Assembly: GCA_029266835.1 (NCBI GenBank)
Contig: JAQSWD010000002.1
Span: forward strand, 1 to 64,000
DNA: 64,000 nucleotides
Source of the DNA: Steroidobacteraceae bacterium
GTDB lineage: Bacteria > Pseudomonadota > Gammaproteobacteria > Steroidobacterales > Steroidobacteraceae
Direction: 5' to 3'
The notes below the pieces were generated by a model. That model had not been told where the DNA came from. It did no database searches and saw nothing but the letters and a program-made list of their open reading frames with translations. The stretch's first letter is position 1. Each line of letters starts with the position of its first letter. The position numbers and the translations under genes are program-made. Below, piece after piece: positions 1 through 8,275 of the stretch.

Positions 1-1743
1 GTACTCCACCCAGGGCTCATCGACCCGGTCGCCATGGACGTAAAGCCGTGTGACCGCTCCATTCACGTACTCCGCGATCAGAGCGCTTCCGTCATACAGA
101 AACTCGGTGGTGGAGGTCCCGATGGTGAGCCGGGAAAGGCGACCCGCGGGGTCGTACTTGAAAGACGATGCAACCGCGGCCGCGCCACTGGTGGCCACCA
201 AGCGGTTCTCCATGTCGTAAGTCATGGAGAAGCTCAGTCCGGGGTCGACAGTCAGGTTGCCGTTGGCATCGTGTTTTACGGGCTGCCCCGCCACGGACGT
301 GACCTGATTGAGTCCGTTCCGCGCGTAGTCCCCCGCGCGGTTTGCATTTCCGGCGTACGCGTATGTGATGTTGCTCTGCGTGAGCTGCCTGATCTGGTTA
401 GAAGGCGAATAGGTGAATTCATTCGCCAGGTCATTCGCTGTCCCGGGCAAGTCCTGGGTGATTCTCCGCAGGCGGCCCACTGCGTCCGGAAGATAGGAAG
501 TGATGGTCGCACCACGTGCCAGCAACTTTCGCGAGCCGTCGGCGCCAAAGGTGACGGTCACCATGAGTTGACTTGATCCGCACGATGACGGAACGACGGA
601 TTCGGCCACACCGCAGTTGCGGTTCAAACCATCGAAGGCATAGCCGAACCGGTATCCATCGGGATGAGTGACGGAGATGCGGTTGCCGTTGTCGTCGTAG
701 TCGTAGGACACCCTGCGACTCGGCCCTGAGCTGCTGGTGGCCTGGGGCGTGTTCGTCAGTCTGGACTTGAGGCGACCAAAGGCATCCACATCGTCCTGGA
801 TACCGGAACCTGCACTGCTTCCGAAGCGGGCGTAACGGTTGGCGCCGTGCGGGTAGTAGTCGAAGTAAACATCCGGCGAATGGGTGTTGTCGCTCAGATC
901 CTTGATGCGGACGCGGTTGTTGGCATCGTAGGTGTAGGTGATGGTCTGGCCACCACGCCGTCTCTCGGTCCTGACCTTGCCGGTCGACTCATAGGTGTAT
1001 TCCTCGTAGTCCCGCTCATTGAGCACACCAGGAAGAGACCGTGATGGATACACGCGCCGGGCCAGTCGCTTCTGACTGTCATACCTGAGCTCTGTCCTGT
1101 TCCCGTTCGCATCCGTCTGGGAGAGGAGCAGCCGCCCGCCATACACATTCCTGACATAGGTTTGCGGCAGCGCGGTACCCACGCCACGTTCCTCTGTTAG
1201 CACCTGATCCAGATTGTCATACGTGTAGCGCGTGATCCGATCAGGCCCGTGACTGCCCTGGGCACTTTGCTCACAGGCCCCTGGCAGTGAACCGAAGGCG
1301 TCCTTGTTCATCCGGACGGCCTTGCACAGGACCCGGCTTGCACCGTCATAGTTGTACTGGATGACCGATTCGGTCTCGCCAGTATCGCCGCGCTTCACGC
1401 GCTCGGCGGCTTTCCGCCCGTATTGGTCGTACGAATACTCGGTGATGACGAAGCGCGTGAAGCCACTCACCGATTCCCAGTTGGCGGGCGCCACGTCGTC
1501 GTTCACCCAGCTCTGGAGCTCGCCGGACTCGACCTTCGCGACCAGCCCGCGGTCATAGGTGGTGCGAGTGGCGAGGTATCTCAGCGGGCCGCTTCCGTCG
1601 GGATCCGGAGAAATCGTTCCGGTGACTTGGCCCTGGAGGTTGTAGCGATACGCGGTCGTGAAGGCACGTTCCGTCTGCTCGGCCGACTGCGCGGCCAGCG
1701 ACGTCAACAACCCCAGCACGATCGAAGCAGAGAATTTCTTCAT
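1..1743 (-). CDS. YD/RHS-repeat secreted protein (C-terminus cut by window edge)
   Basis: The frame is open for 581 codons from ATG at 1743 to the window edge, so the C-terminus lies outside. It starts with a signal peptide (MKKFSASIVLGLLTSLAAQS). Many YD-type repeats follow, for example YTYDNLDQV, YTYDANNRV, YDDNGNRI and YDPAGRL. The last visible residues, LYVHGDRVDEPWVEY, match the conserved RHS core end that precedes a variable C-terminal tip. A strong Shine-Dalgarno (GGGGAGGGGG) sits in the 18-nt gap after the upstream YD gene, so the two are co-transcribed. RHS proteins form large beta-cocoon shells, often carrying a toxin at the end; whether a toxin is present here cannot be seen. Confidence 0.9.
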   Translation of the reverse strand, partial: MKKFSASIVLGLLTSLAAQSAEQTERAFTTAYRYNLQGQVTGTISPDPDGSGPLRYLATRTTYDRGLVAKVESGELQSWVNDDVAPANWESVSGFTRFVITEYSYDQYGRKAAERVKRGDTGETESVIQYNYDGASRVLCKAVRMNKDAFGSLPGACEQSAQGSHGPDRITRYTYDNLDQVLTEERGVGTALPQTYVRNVYGGRLLLSQTDANGNRTELRYDSQKRLARRVYPSRSLPGVLNERDYEEYTYESTGKVRTERRRGGQTITYTYDANNRVRIKDLSDNTHSPDVYFDYYPHGANRYARFGSSAGSGIQDDVDAFGRLKSRLTNTPQATSSSGPSRRVSYDYDDNGNRISVTHPDGYRFGYAFDGLNRNCGVAESVVPSSCGSSQLMVTVTFGADGSRKLLARGATITSYLPDAVGRLRRITQDLPGTANDLANEFTYSPSNQIRQLTQSNITYAYAGNANRAGDYARNGLNQVTSVAGQPVKHDANGNLTVDPGLSFSMTYDMENRLVATSGAAAVASSFKYDPAGRLSRLTIGTSTTEFLYDGSALIAEYVNGAVTRLYVHGDRVDEPWVEY

Positions 1744-1761
1744 GGTGCCCCCTCCCCTGCG

Positions 1762-3687
1762 TCAGCTGCAGGCCGAGGCGCCCTTCGGCTGCGTCTCGCC
1801 CAATCTGTTGCCGTATACGTCGTACTGGTAGCAGGTGCGTAATGTCTTGCCACCCGCCGTCGTTGCTACGCTGGTCAGCAGCAGGTTGTTGTGGTTGTAG
1901 CCGAACCTCGTCACCACTTCGTCTCCGCCAATGCAGGTCGCCGCGGCGGCCGCACTGGCATAGTTGCTGTCATGGCAGTGCCGCTCGGCGACTTTCATGT
2001 AGATAGGTGCCCCTTCGACCATGCTCCCCGCGTGGTCGAAGTAGCGTGCCCGCAGCGGTTGATAGTCGTAGCGCACTTCGGCGACTTTGCCGTTCTGGTC
2101 GGCCGGCGGGATGATTCGCAGGACTTGCCCCGAGGCGGCGTGATACTCGTACCGGGTCTCGTTGTTCTTGGCATCGAACGTCGATGTCGCCTGGTTGCAG
2201 ATCTTCGGCAACGAGGCGCAGGCGTTTTCGTTGGAGTACGCCGCCCGTGCCGTCACCACGCCATTGGCGGTGATCGACTGGAGATTCCCGCGTGGTGTGT
2301 ATGCGAGCACTTCGGTGAGGCCCGTGTGGCGCCGGATCTGCGACGGGAAATTCCGCACATCGGCCTCGAACAGGACTTGCTCTTCCGCTGTATCCACGCT
2401 GGTAGTCATGGGTGGAGTAGTCGCGATCGATGTGATGACTCGCCAGACCCCTCCCACCTGCGATCCGACGTTTTGCGACGCGCTCTCGTTCATGTAGACC
2501 TGTCCCATCTCGTACAGGTTGTTCTCACCGATGCGTCTGGCGGTTTCGATGACGCCAGCGTCCTGCACCAACGTCGCGTAGTCACCCATGCCGGAGGGAA
2601 AGGACCCCACGGGCAGCGGGTACTCCACGCCAAAGATGTCATCGCGCAGACCGACGCTGGTGTAGACGAACAGATTCTTGTACGTGTACTCGAGCGTCGG
2701 GCTGAGACTCCACGCGGGCCTGATGCTCTTCAGGCGTGGAGAAATCCTCTGGCCCAGCTTGTATCCGCTCACGACGACGTTGCCGTCCTTCGCCAGGTCG
2801 TAAGGCTCGTATTCATATGAAGTCCGCCCGATGGGCGTATCGACGGTGAAGACGCGCCTGCCGATGTACATGGTTCGGGGCATGCCCGGAGGCCAGGTGA
2901 AAGTCGCGGTAGGCCACGTCCGCTGCAGGCAGGCGGCACTGCCGGTGGAGCACGCCGCATTGTTCACTGCGCGCACATAGCGCGGATTGTGCAAGGCCCA
3001 CTCCGCGACGCTGTACAAGGGCGCGCCAGCAGGTGCGTTGGCATCCGCGACGGTATCGGGTAGCCGGGTATCCTGCTCGTACTGATAGACGAGCGAGAAG
3101 CCGGTGTTCGTAAACACCCGCTTCAGGTTGTCGAAGTAGATAGTGAAGCCGTTCGGATACGTCACCTGGAGGATGCGGCCGTCGGCTTCATTGGACGCAT
3201 TGGGCGCGCGCCCAAACCTCGTCACCGTGCCGTCTGGCTTGGTCCAATCGAGGAATTCTTTGGACGCGCCGCTGATCACCAGCTTGTTGCGCGCATCCTT
3301 CAGGGCCGCGTAGGGGCCACCGCCCGCAATCCGGAAATCGACCGAACCGCCAAAATCATGCACGCGCATGATGGGCCAGACGAAGCCCGGGCCGACGAGC
3401 TGGGAATACTTCGCGGCGCCCGCGTACCGGTCGATGTAGCCGCGCTGGCTCGCCCGCTCGAAGTGGTTCGAATACAGCGAAATGCCGTGGGCCAGGCCCA
3501 TGTCGCCACCGATGGAAACGGTATCCAACGTGGAATTGACCTGCCCGTTGAGCAGGTTGACTCCAAATTTGTCCACGAACTGTGTGCTTGGCGGAGTCAG
3601 GTTGGCCGCATTTGCGCCAACGCCAACGACCATGCTCGCGACCGCCAATGTCGCGACGAAGCTGAGGATGTTCATCTGTTTTCCCAT
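1762..3687 (-). CDS. YD/RHS-repeat-associated secreted protein, central module
   Basis: This 641-residue protein has a signal peptide-like start (second Met at residue 5, MNILSFVATLAVASMVVGVGA); ATG 3687 and ATG 3675 are both possible starts. The N-terminal half resembles the non-repetitive head of wall- or RHS-type proteins. The C-terminal part has YD-like units (TRYEYHAASGQV, TRFGYNHNNLLL, CYQYDVYGNRL) and stops right after GETQPKGASACS. The next gene resumes with repeat sequence after its own signal peptide. A single long RHS chain therefore appears to be divided over separate, individually exported polypeptides. It is the middle gene of a three-gene minus-strand operon. Exact function is unknown. 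Confidence 0.85.
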   Translation of the reverse strand: MGKQMNILSFVATLAVASMVVGVGANAANLTPPSTQFVDKFGVNLLNGQVNSTLDTVSIGGDMGLAHGISLYSNHFERASQRGYIDRYAGAAKYSQLVGPGFVWPIMRVHDFGGSVDFRIAGGGPYAALKDARNKLVISGASKEFLDWTKPDGTVTRFGRAPNASNEADGRILQVTYPNGFTIYFDNLKRVFTNTGFSLVYQYEQDTRLPDTVADANAPAGAPLYSVAEWALHNPRYVRAVNNAACSTGSAACLQRTWPTATFTWPPGMPRTMYIGRRVFTVDTPIGRTSYEYEPYDLAKDGNVVVSGYKLGQRISPRLKSIRPAWSLSPTLEYTYKNLFVYTSVGLRDDIFGVEYPLPVGSFPSGMGDYATLVQDAGVIETARRIGENNLYEMGQVYMNESASQNVGSQVGGVWRVITSIATTPPMTTSVDTAEEQVLFEADVRNFPSQIRRHTGLTEVLAYTPRGNLQSITANGVVTARAAYSNENACASLPKICNQATSTFDAKNNETRYEYHAASGQVLRIIPPADQNGKVAEVRYDYQPLRARYFDHAGSMVEGAPIYMKVAERHCHDSNYASAAAAATCIGGDEVVTRFGYNHNNLLLTSVATTAGGKTLRTCYQYDVYGNRLGETQPKGASACS

Positions 3688-3707
3688 GGAAGAATGATTC
3701 GAGCCGT

Positions 3708-4268
3708 CTAGAAGGAGGCCGCGTCGCTGCAGCCATCGGCATTGCAGGCTTTGACGGATGCCGGCTCATAGGATTGCGACTCGCCGTAAGGGCAGTTGAC
3801 CGTCACCGTGATCGTGCTGCCGATGACCTGCACGGACGTGCCGCCGCTGGAATTGACGGGGTAGACATTGGTGGTACGCCCACCGACGGTCCTGTGGCTG
3901 TAGTAAGTGGCACCTTGGCTGAGCGTCCAGGACGCGCGCCACGAGCACTCGGTGATGTAGTTCCTGGTCAGGTTCGATGGTTTGGCAGGAATGACGCGCG
4001 CCAGCGGGTCTTCGCCCGCCACGTACGGTGGAGTCAACGACCCCGGATCCGCTGCGGCGTCACTCGCCGTTCCGACCGCGACCTTCAGCCGGTTTCCAGC
4101 GCTGTCGTAGTCATAGTCGCGATTGCCGTTCTGGCTATCCTGAACGTACGTGAGGCGCCCAAGCGCGTCATAGGTGTAGATAGTCGTCTTGGCTTGCGCG
4201 CCAGAAAGCGTCGCGCACAGCAACGAGCCGGTGATTGCGGCAAGCAGCCGCATGCACATTGGAAGCAT
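3708..4268 (-). CDS. Short secreted protein with YD repeat and fibronectin-III-like domain
   Basis: This is a 186-residue protein. The start at 4268 is supported by GAGGAG five bases upstream of ATG. It has a signal peptide (MRLLAAITGSLLCATLSGAQA segment), then one or two YD units (IYTYDALGRLTYV, DYDYDSAGNRLKV). The ~90-residue C-terminal domain is Trp/Tyr-rich and ends VKACNADGCSDAASF, the typical last strand of a fibronectin type III-like fold. It is the first gene of the YD operon, 20 nt ahead of the 641-residue protein. By position and composition it may be a surface or adaptor module for the larger YD proteins; that role is inference. Confidence 0.75.
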   Translation of the reverse strand: MLPMCMRLLAAITGSLLCATLSGAQAKTTIYTYDALGRLTYVQDSQNGNRDYDYDSAGNRLKVAVGTASDAAADPGSLTPPYVAGEDPLARVIPAKPSNLTRNYITECSWRASWTLSQGATYYSHRTVGGRTTNVYPVNSSGGTSVQVIGSTITVTVNCPYGESQSYEPASVKACNADGCSDAASF

Positions 4269-4387
4269 GGCATCTCCTCATGAACTCAGGCTCCATGCTG
4301 AGGAGATACCTTCGCGGAGTACACGCGCGAATCTGGCGGGTTCGCCCAACAAGTTGCGCGCGTGTTATTGCTGCGCCAACCCACAAA

Positions 4388-4424
4388 TGAAAAAGGCGCG
4401 GCCACTTTCGCGGCCGCGCCTTGG
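4388..4424 (-). terminator. Rho-independent terminator after the FKBP gene
   Basis: On the minus strand a perfect 9-bp stem (GGCGCGGCC / GGCCGCGCC) with an 8-nt loop is followed by TTTTT. It lies about 20 nt past the FKBP stop codon and before the YD operon, so it separates the two transcription units. Confidence 0.9.
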
Positions 4425-4444
4425 TTACTCGACTTCGAGTCGTC

Positions 4445-5143
4445 TTACTTCTTGACGATCTCGAGCAGCTCCACGTCAAACGTCAGCGTCGCCTGCGGCG
4501 GGATGGTCGGCGGCGAGCCGTTCGGGCCATACGCGAGGTTGGCGGGGCAGACGAACGTCGCCTTGCCGCCCACCTTCATGGTCTGCACGCCTTCGGTCCA
4601 GCAGGCGATGACGCCGTTCAGCGGGAACGTGGCCGGTTCGCCGCGCTTGATCGAGCTGTCGAACACCTTGCCGTCGATGAGGCGGCCTTCGTAGTGCACC
4701 TTCACCTCGTCCTCGGCTTTCGGCGAAGCGCCGGTGCCGGGCGTGGTGTGGTTGATGAGCATGCCGCTCGCGGTCTTGGTGAACCCGGCTTCCTTCGCCT
4801 TGCCATCGAGGTAGGCGACGCCGGCGGCGGCGGCTTTTTCACCGGCCTTGGCCATGCGCGCGCGCTGCAGTTCCTGGATCTTCGGCACGTCGGCCTGGGC
4901 TTCTTCGGCGGACTTCTTGCCGCTGATGCCATCGGCGATGCCCTTCTGCACCACCGCCACTTCTTCGGGCGTGAGCTCGAAGGTGGAGATCGACTGGCTC
5001 ATGAGCACGCCGAGCGAGTAGAGAGACTTCTGATCTTCGGTCAAAGGGGCCTCCGTCTTGGCCTTCTTGTCTTTGGCCGCATCAGCACAGGCGGGAAGGG
5101 TCAGGGCAAGGACAATAGCCGCAATGGCAGTCAGTGTTTTCAT
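4445..5143 (-). CDS. FKBP-type peptidyl-prolyl isomerase lipoprotein (Mip/FkpA type)
   Basis: This 232-residue protein catalyses cis-trans isomerisation of prolyl bonds in envelope proteins. The N-terminus MKTLTAIAAIVLALTLPAC fits a lipobox (LPAC, Cys19), so it is probably an outer-membrane or periplasmic lipoprotein. Residues 32-125 are the helical dimerisation region typical of Mip and FkpA. Residues 145-230 are the FKBP domain, with VHYEGRL, GKVFDSS, W182 and the AYG motif of the active site. It is a single-gene unit bounded by a strong terminator. Family assignment is secure; the orthologue (fkpA versus mip) is not resolved. Confidence 0.93.
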   Translation of the reverse strand: MKTLTAIAAIVLALTLPACADAAKDKKAKTEAPLTEDQKSLYSLGVLMSQSISTFELTPEEVAVVQKGIADGISGKKSAEEAQADVPKIQELQRARMAKAGEKAAAAGVAYLDGKAKEAGFTKTASGMLINHTTPGTGASPKAEDEVKVHYEGRLIDGKVFDSSIKRGEPATFPLNGVIACWTEGVQTMKVGGKATFVCPANLAYGPNGSPPTIPPQATLTFDVELLEIVKK

Positions 5144-5221
5144 AGGGGGCGAGAGCTTAGCTTGCCGGGCACGCAGGTGCGCGGGTTTTTCGCCGGAGTT
5201 CCCCGGAAGCAGTCGCCGTAG

Positions 5222-5740
5222 TCAGACAATCTCCGACGTCTGCAACTGCTGCAGGATGGCCAGCGCATCGGCCACGGACCAGTGCTCGGCGATCTTGCCG
5301 CCGTCCATGCGCACGATGGCAATCTCCTGGTAGTGCACCTTTCTGCCGCTTCCCGGCATTCCGAGGAACGTGCCGCGATGCGTGCCGGTCACTTCGAACC
5401 GGCACACCACCATCTCGCCTTCGGCGACGGCGTGCGTGACATCGGCGCGCATATCGGGGAATGCACCGTGAAAAGCCTTGAGAGCTGCGATGAAGCCCTC
5501 CCGGCCGGGTTCCTGGCCCGGTAACCCATTGTGCGTCGTCACATCGGGCGCCAGGTAGTCAGCCACTACCGAGAAGTTGCCGGCATTCAGCACCTGCTCG
5601 ATGAACTCGAGGTAAGTGGCCTTGTTGTCGCGCTTCGGCGGCTTGGGTGTCGCGACCGCGGTCTTTTTCCGGGTCTTGGGGGCGGCTTTGGGCTTCGGCT
5701 TCGGCTGGGGTTTCGGCTTGGACTTCTTCACTTTTCCCAC
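5222..5740 (-). CDS. SnoaL-like ester cyclase/polyketide cyclase-fold protein
   Basis: This 172-residue protein has a SnoaL-like (NTF2-fold) domain at about residues 40-165. Recognisable motifs are FIEQVLNAGNFSVVADYLAPD, then GREGFIAALKAFHGAFPDM, with GTHRGTFLGMPGSGRKV and IAEHWSVAD near the end. Proteins of this type bind small hydrophobic ligands or cyclise polyketides; the substrate here is unknown. The first ~40 residues are a Lys/Pro-rich tail (KPKPQPKPKPKAAPKTRKK). The start codon overlaps the 3' end of folA by 13 nt, so it is translated as the last gene of the lgt-thyA-folA operon. Similar basic tails occur on other proteins in this window. Confidence 0.85.
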   Translation of the reverse strand: MGKVKKSKPKPQPKPKPKAAPKTRKKTAVATPKPPKRDNKATYLEFIEQVLNAGNFSVVADYLAPDVTTHNGLPGQEPGREGFIAALKAFHGAFPDMRADVTHAVAEGEMVVCRFEVTGTHRGTFLGMPGSGRKVHYQEIAIVRMDGGKIAEHWSVADALAILQQLQTSEIV

Positions 5741-6222
5741 ACTTCGAACGACAGGGGCCAGGCATGTCGCTCATCGGCGTCATGGTGCTGGCTATCGACG
5801 CGGCGCCAATGGCTCCGGTCGAGCTCGGGCCAGCGGACATCACCTTCGATGTCCGCATGAACACGGGTGAGATGCACCCGGCCGGCCAGCGGCAGGAACA
5901 ACCGGAACAGTTCGGCCCCGCCGATCACCATCACCTCGGGCACGTCGCCCGCGGCGCGCGCGGCGGCGGCCACGTCGTGCACCACGGTGACGCCCTCGCG
6001 CCGGTAGTTAGTATCGCGGGTCAGCACGATGTTGTGCCGGCCGGGCAGCGGTTTGCCGATGGACTCGAAAGTCTTGCGCCCCATGATCAGGGGCTTGCCC
6101 ATGGTGAGCTGCTTGAAACGCTTGAGGTCGTCAGGCAGATGCCAGGGCAGCGCGTTGTCGCGGCCGATGACGCCGGAGTCGGCCACCGCGACGACGAGGG
6201 TGATCAATGTGCCGCCGCTCAT
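5728..6222 (-). CDS. folA: Dihydrofolate reductase
   Basis: It reduces dihydrofolate to tetrahydrofolate with NADPH, regenerating the cofactor oxidised by thymidylate synthase, which is encoded in the same operon. The protein has 164 residues starting at MSGGTLITLVVAVADSG. Motifs seen: GRDNALPWHLPDDLKRFK with the catalytic Asp at 31, MGRKTFESIGKPLPGR for NADPH binding, and VIGGAELF. A longer in-frame extension upstream is only the antisense of the preceding gene's frame and is not used. ATG 6222 overlaps the stop of the 2OG oxygenase gene by 4 nt (ATGA). Length and motifs are typical of chromosomal FolA. Confidence 0.96.
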   Translation of the reverse strand: MSGGTLITLVVAVADSGVIGRDNALPWHLPDDLKRFKQLTMGKPLIMGRKTFESIGKPLPGRHNIVLTRDTNYRREGVTVVHDVAAAARAAGDVPEVMVIGGAELFRLFLPLAGRVHLTRVHADIEGDVRWPELDRSHWRRVDSQHHDADERHAWPLSFEVWEK

Positions 6223-6809
6223 ACGAATCCATCCAGTGAACGCCGGCGGAACCAGCCCGTGAAGCTCATGCGCTCGCGACGCGCGGGCAGCACTTCGTGC
6301 TCGAAGCGCTCGGAAAGGAATGCCACCAGCCGACCGCCGACGGGGATCACGTCTTCGCTGCGCCCTCCTCCGAGGTACATGCGCAACTGGCCGCCGTCTT
6401 CCGGGCTCCACGCGTCGTTGAGATACAGCGCGGCGGAGATGGCGCGCAGGTCGCTGTTCTGCAGCTTGTCGAAGTGACGCGCATAGGCGGCGCCAGCCGG
6501 GTAGACGGCGAAATGCCCCTGGAAATCTTCGAGCCCGGTCATGAGCGCGCGGTTGAGCTGGCCACGCAGGTCGTCGAGCCTGGACAGCAACTCATGCTCG
6601 GCGTCGCGCTCCGGTTGTTGCAGCCAGGAAATGAAATCGCCGCGCACTTCGGGCACGAGCCTTTCGTTGGCGCCCCGGCCCACACGGGCCGGGCGCAACG
6701 CACCCGAGGCCTGCAGCTCCGAACAGCGCCACCGCAGTTGCGTGAGCAACCCGGCATCGACGAAATCATCGACCACGCCGAAACCACGTTCGGCGAGCTG
6801 ATCGATCAG
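6219..6809 (-). CDS. 2OG-Fe(II) oxygenase (prolyl-4-hydroxylase/SM-20-like)
   Basis: This protein of roughly 190-200 residues belongs to the Fe(II)/2-oxoglutarate dioxygenases. The metal-binding HxD...H is visible as ARHFDKLQ and ERFEHEVLP. A late Arg in RERMSFTGWFRRR would bind 2-oxoglutarate. The head LIDQLAERGFGVVDDFVDAGLL matches SM-20-like hydroxylases, which modify proteins or small molecules. The start is unclear. No ATG, GTG or TTG precedes the conserved head after the SET gene stop. CTG at 6809 (overlapping the SET TGA) or ATC at 6824 are the only nearby candidates, and GTG 6776 would cut into the domain. Translation is probably coupled to the SET gene. Confidence 0.8.
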   Translation of the reverse strand: MIDQLAERGFGVVDDFVDAGLLTQLRWRCSELQASGALRPARVGRGANERLVPEVRGDFISWLQQPERDAEHELLSRLDDLRGQLNRALMTGLEDFQGHFAVYPAGAAYARHFDKLQNSDLRAISAALYLNDAWSPEDGGQLRMYLGGGRSEDVIPVGGRLVAFLSERFEHEVLPARRERMSFTGWFRRRSLDGFV

Positions 6810-7477
6810 GCCCGGCGTCGTGATCGTTCTCCGCGCTTGGTCGTCTGCGGACGGCGGCTCTTGCGGGCCTGCGTCTTGACGCGAGGCTTGGCCTTCGCGC
6901 GCGCCTGGTTCTTCTTGCCGGCCTGCTTTTTCGCCTTCGGCTTCTTGCGCGCCGTTTCTTTCTTCGCCGGCCAGAGCATGGTGCCCCGGCACTTCGGTGA
7001 GCCGCAGCGGCAGGCGTAGATCTCGTCCACGTTCGGCGGGTCGTCCTTCTCGCGGCCGATCTCGTAGTCGTAGCCCAGCTCCTGGCCGGGCGCGATATCG
7101 CGAGTGGCGTCGATGAACACGCGGCGGTTCTCGATGACCGACTCGCAGTTGCCTTCGCACTGGTGGTTGATGAAGCGCGCGTCGTTGCCGCCGACGCCGG
7201 CGTCGATCACGGTGTGCTTGTCGACGATGAACAGGAACGTGTGGTTGTCGTTCTCGTCATGATCTTCGTAACGCTTGTCCGCGGCTTCATGCGACACGCG
7301 GTCCCCGAGGTATTCGATGATGCGCGCGCCTTTCTTGATGGGCTGCACGGCGAACACGCCGCGGCCATGCACGGGCGAATTGCGCACCTCGACCAGCGGT
7401 GAAGTGGCGATGGCCGGCCCGCCCTTGGTGGGCTGCGGCTGGCTGGACATGTCGATCTTCTTGGTTTTCCTGGCCAT
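6806..7477 (-). CDS. SET-domain protein-lysine methyltransferase with basic C-terminal tail
   Basis: This 223-residue protein transfers methyl groups from S-adenosylmethionine to lysine. The SET domain spans residues 28-140: EVRNSPVHGRGVFA, IIEYLGDRVS, RFINHQCEGNC (104-111, the cofactor pseudoknot) and LGYDYEI. A post-SET zinc motif follows (CRCGSPKCRGTM, 156-167), as in eukaryotic histone methyltransferases. Residues 170-223 are almost pure Lys/Arg/Ala/Pro and could bind nucleic acid. It sits between thyA and folA, 3 nt after thyA. Bacterial SET proteins of this type are known, but the substrate here is unknown. Confidence 0.9.
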   Translation of the reverse strand: MARKTKKIDMSSQPQPTKGGPAIATSPLVEVRNSPVHGRGVFAVQPIKKGARIIEYLGDRVSHEAADKRYEDHDENDNHTFLFIVDKHTVIDAGVGGNDARFINHQCEGNCESVIENRRVFIDATRDIAPGQELGYDYEIGREKDDPPNVDEIYACRCGSPKCRGTMLWPAKKETARKKPKAKKQAGKKNQARAKAKPRVKTQARKSRRPQTTKRGERSRRRA

Positions 7478-7480
7478 GGT

Positions 7481-8275
7481 TCAGACTGCGACGGGCGCCT
7501 TGATCGCCGGATGATGTTGGTAGTTCACGAGCTGAAAATCCTCGAACGCGTAATCGAAAATGGTTGGCGGCCGGCGGTTGATCACCAGCCTGGGCAGCGT
7601 GAGGGGCACGCGCGCAAGCTGTTCATCCACCTGCTGGAGATGATTCGAATAGAGGTGGCAATCGCCGCCGGTCCAGATGAACTCCCCCACGTCCAGGTCG
7701 CATTGCTGCGCCAGCATGTGCGTGAGCAGCGCGTACGACGCGATGTTGAAGGGCACGCCCAGGAAAATGTCCGCGCTGCGCTGGTACAGCTGACAACTCA
7801 GCTTGTTGTCCGACACGTAGAACTGGAAGAACGCGTGGCAGGGCATGAGCTTCATGGCATCGAGCTCGCCCACGTTCCAGGCGGAGACGATGATGCGGCG
7901 GGAATCCGGGTTGGTGCGCAGCTGCTTCACCACCTCGGAGACCTGGTCGATGTGCCGGCCATCGGGCGTGGGCCAGTTGCGCCATTGCTTGCCGTACACG
8001 GGACCGAGTTCCCCTTCGGGCGTGGCCCACTCGTCCCAGATGGTGACCCCGTGGTCGCGCAGGAACTTCGTGTTGGTGTCGCCGCGCAGGAACCACAGCA
8101 GCTCGTACGCGATGGACTTGAAGTGCACGCGCTTGGTGGTCACCAGCGGGAAGCCGGCGGCCAGGTCGAAGCGCATCTGGTAACCGAATACCGAGAGTGT
8201 GCCGGTGCCGGTGCGATCGGCCTTGTGCGCGCCGTTGCGGCGCACGTGGCGCATGAGGTCCAGGAACTGTTTCAC
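7481..8275 (-). CDS. thyA: Thymidylate synthase
   Basis: It converts dUMP to dTMP using methylene-tetrahydrofolate, yielding dihydrofolate that FolA recycles. It has 264 residues, the same length as E. coli ThyA. The active-site Cys is at 146 in [12 protein letters not shown]. Other motifs: [33 protein letters not shown], and [20 protein letters not shown]. The start is GTG at 8275, overlapping the lgt stop as GTGA, and matches the family N-terminus (MKQFLDLM). The extended frame upstream is antisense noise from lgt. Confidence 0.97.
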   Translation of the reverse strand: MKQFLDLMRHVRRNGAHKADRTGTGTLSVFGYQMRFDLAAGFPLVTTKRVHFKSIAYELLWFLRGDTNTKFLRDHGVTIWDEWATPEGELGPVYGKQWRNWPTPDGRHIDQVSEVVKQLRTNPDSRRIIVSAWNVGELDAMKLMPCHAFFQFYVSDNKLSCQLYQRSADIFLGVPFNIASYALLTHMLAQQCDLDVGEFIWTGGDCHLYSNHLQQVDEQLARVPLTLPRLVINRRPPTIFDYAFEDFQLVNYQHHPAIKAPVAV

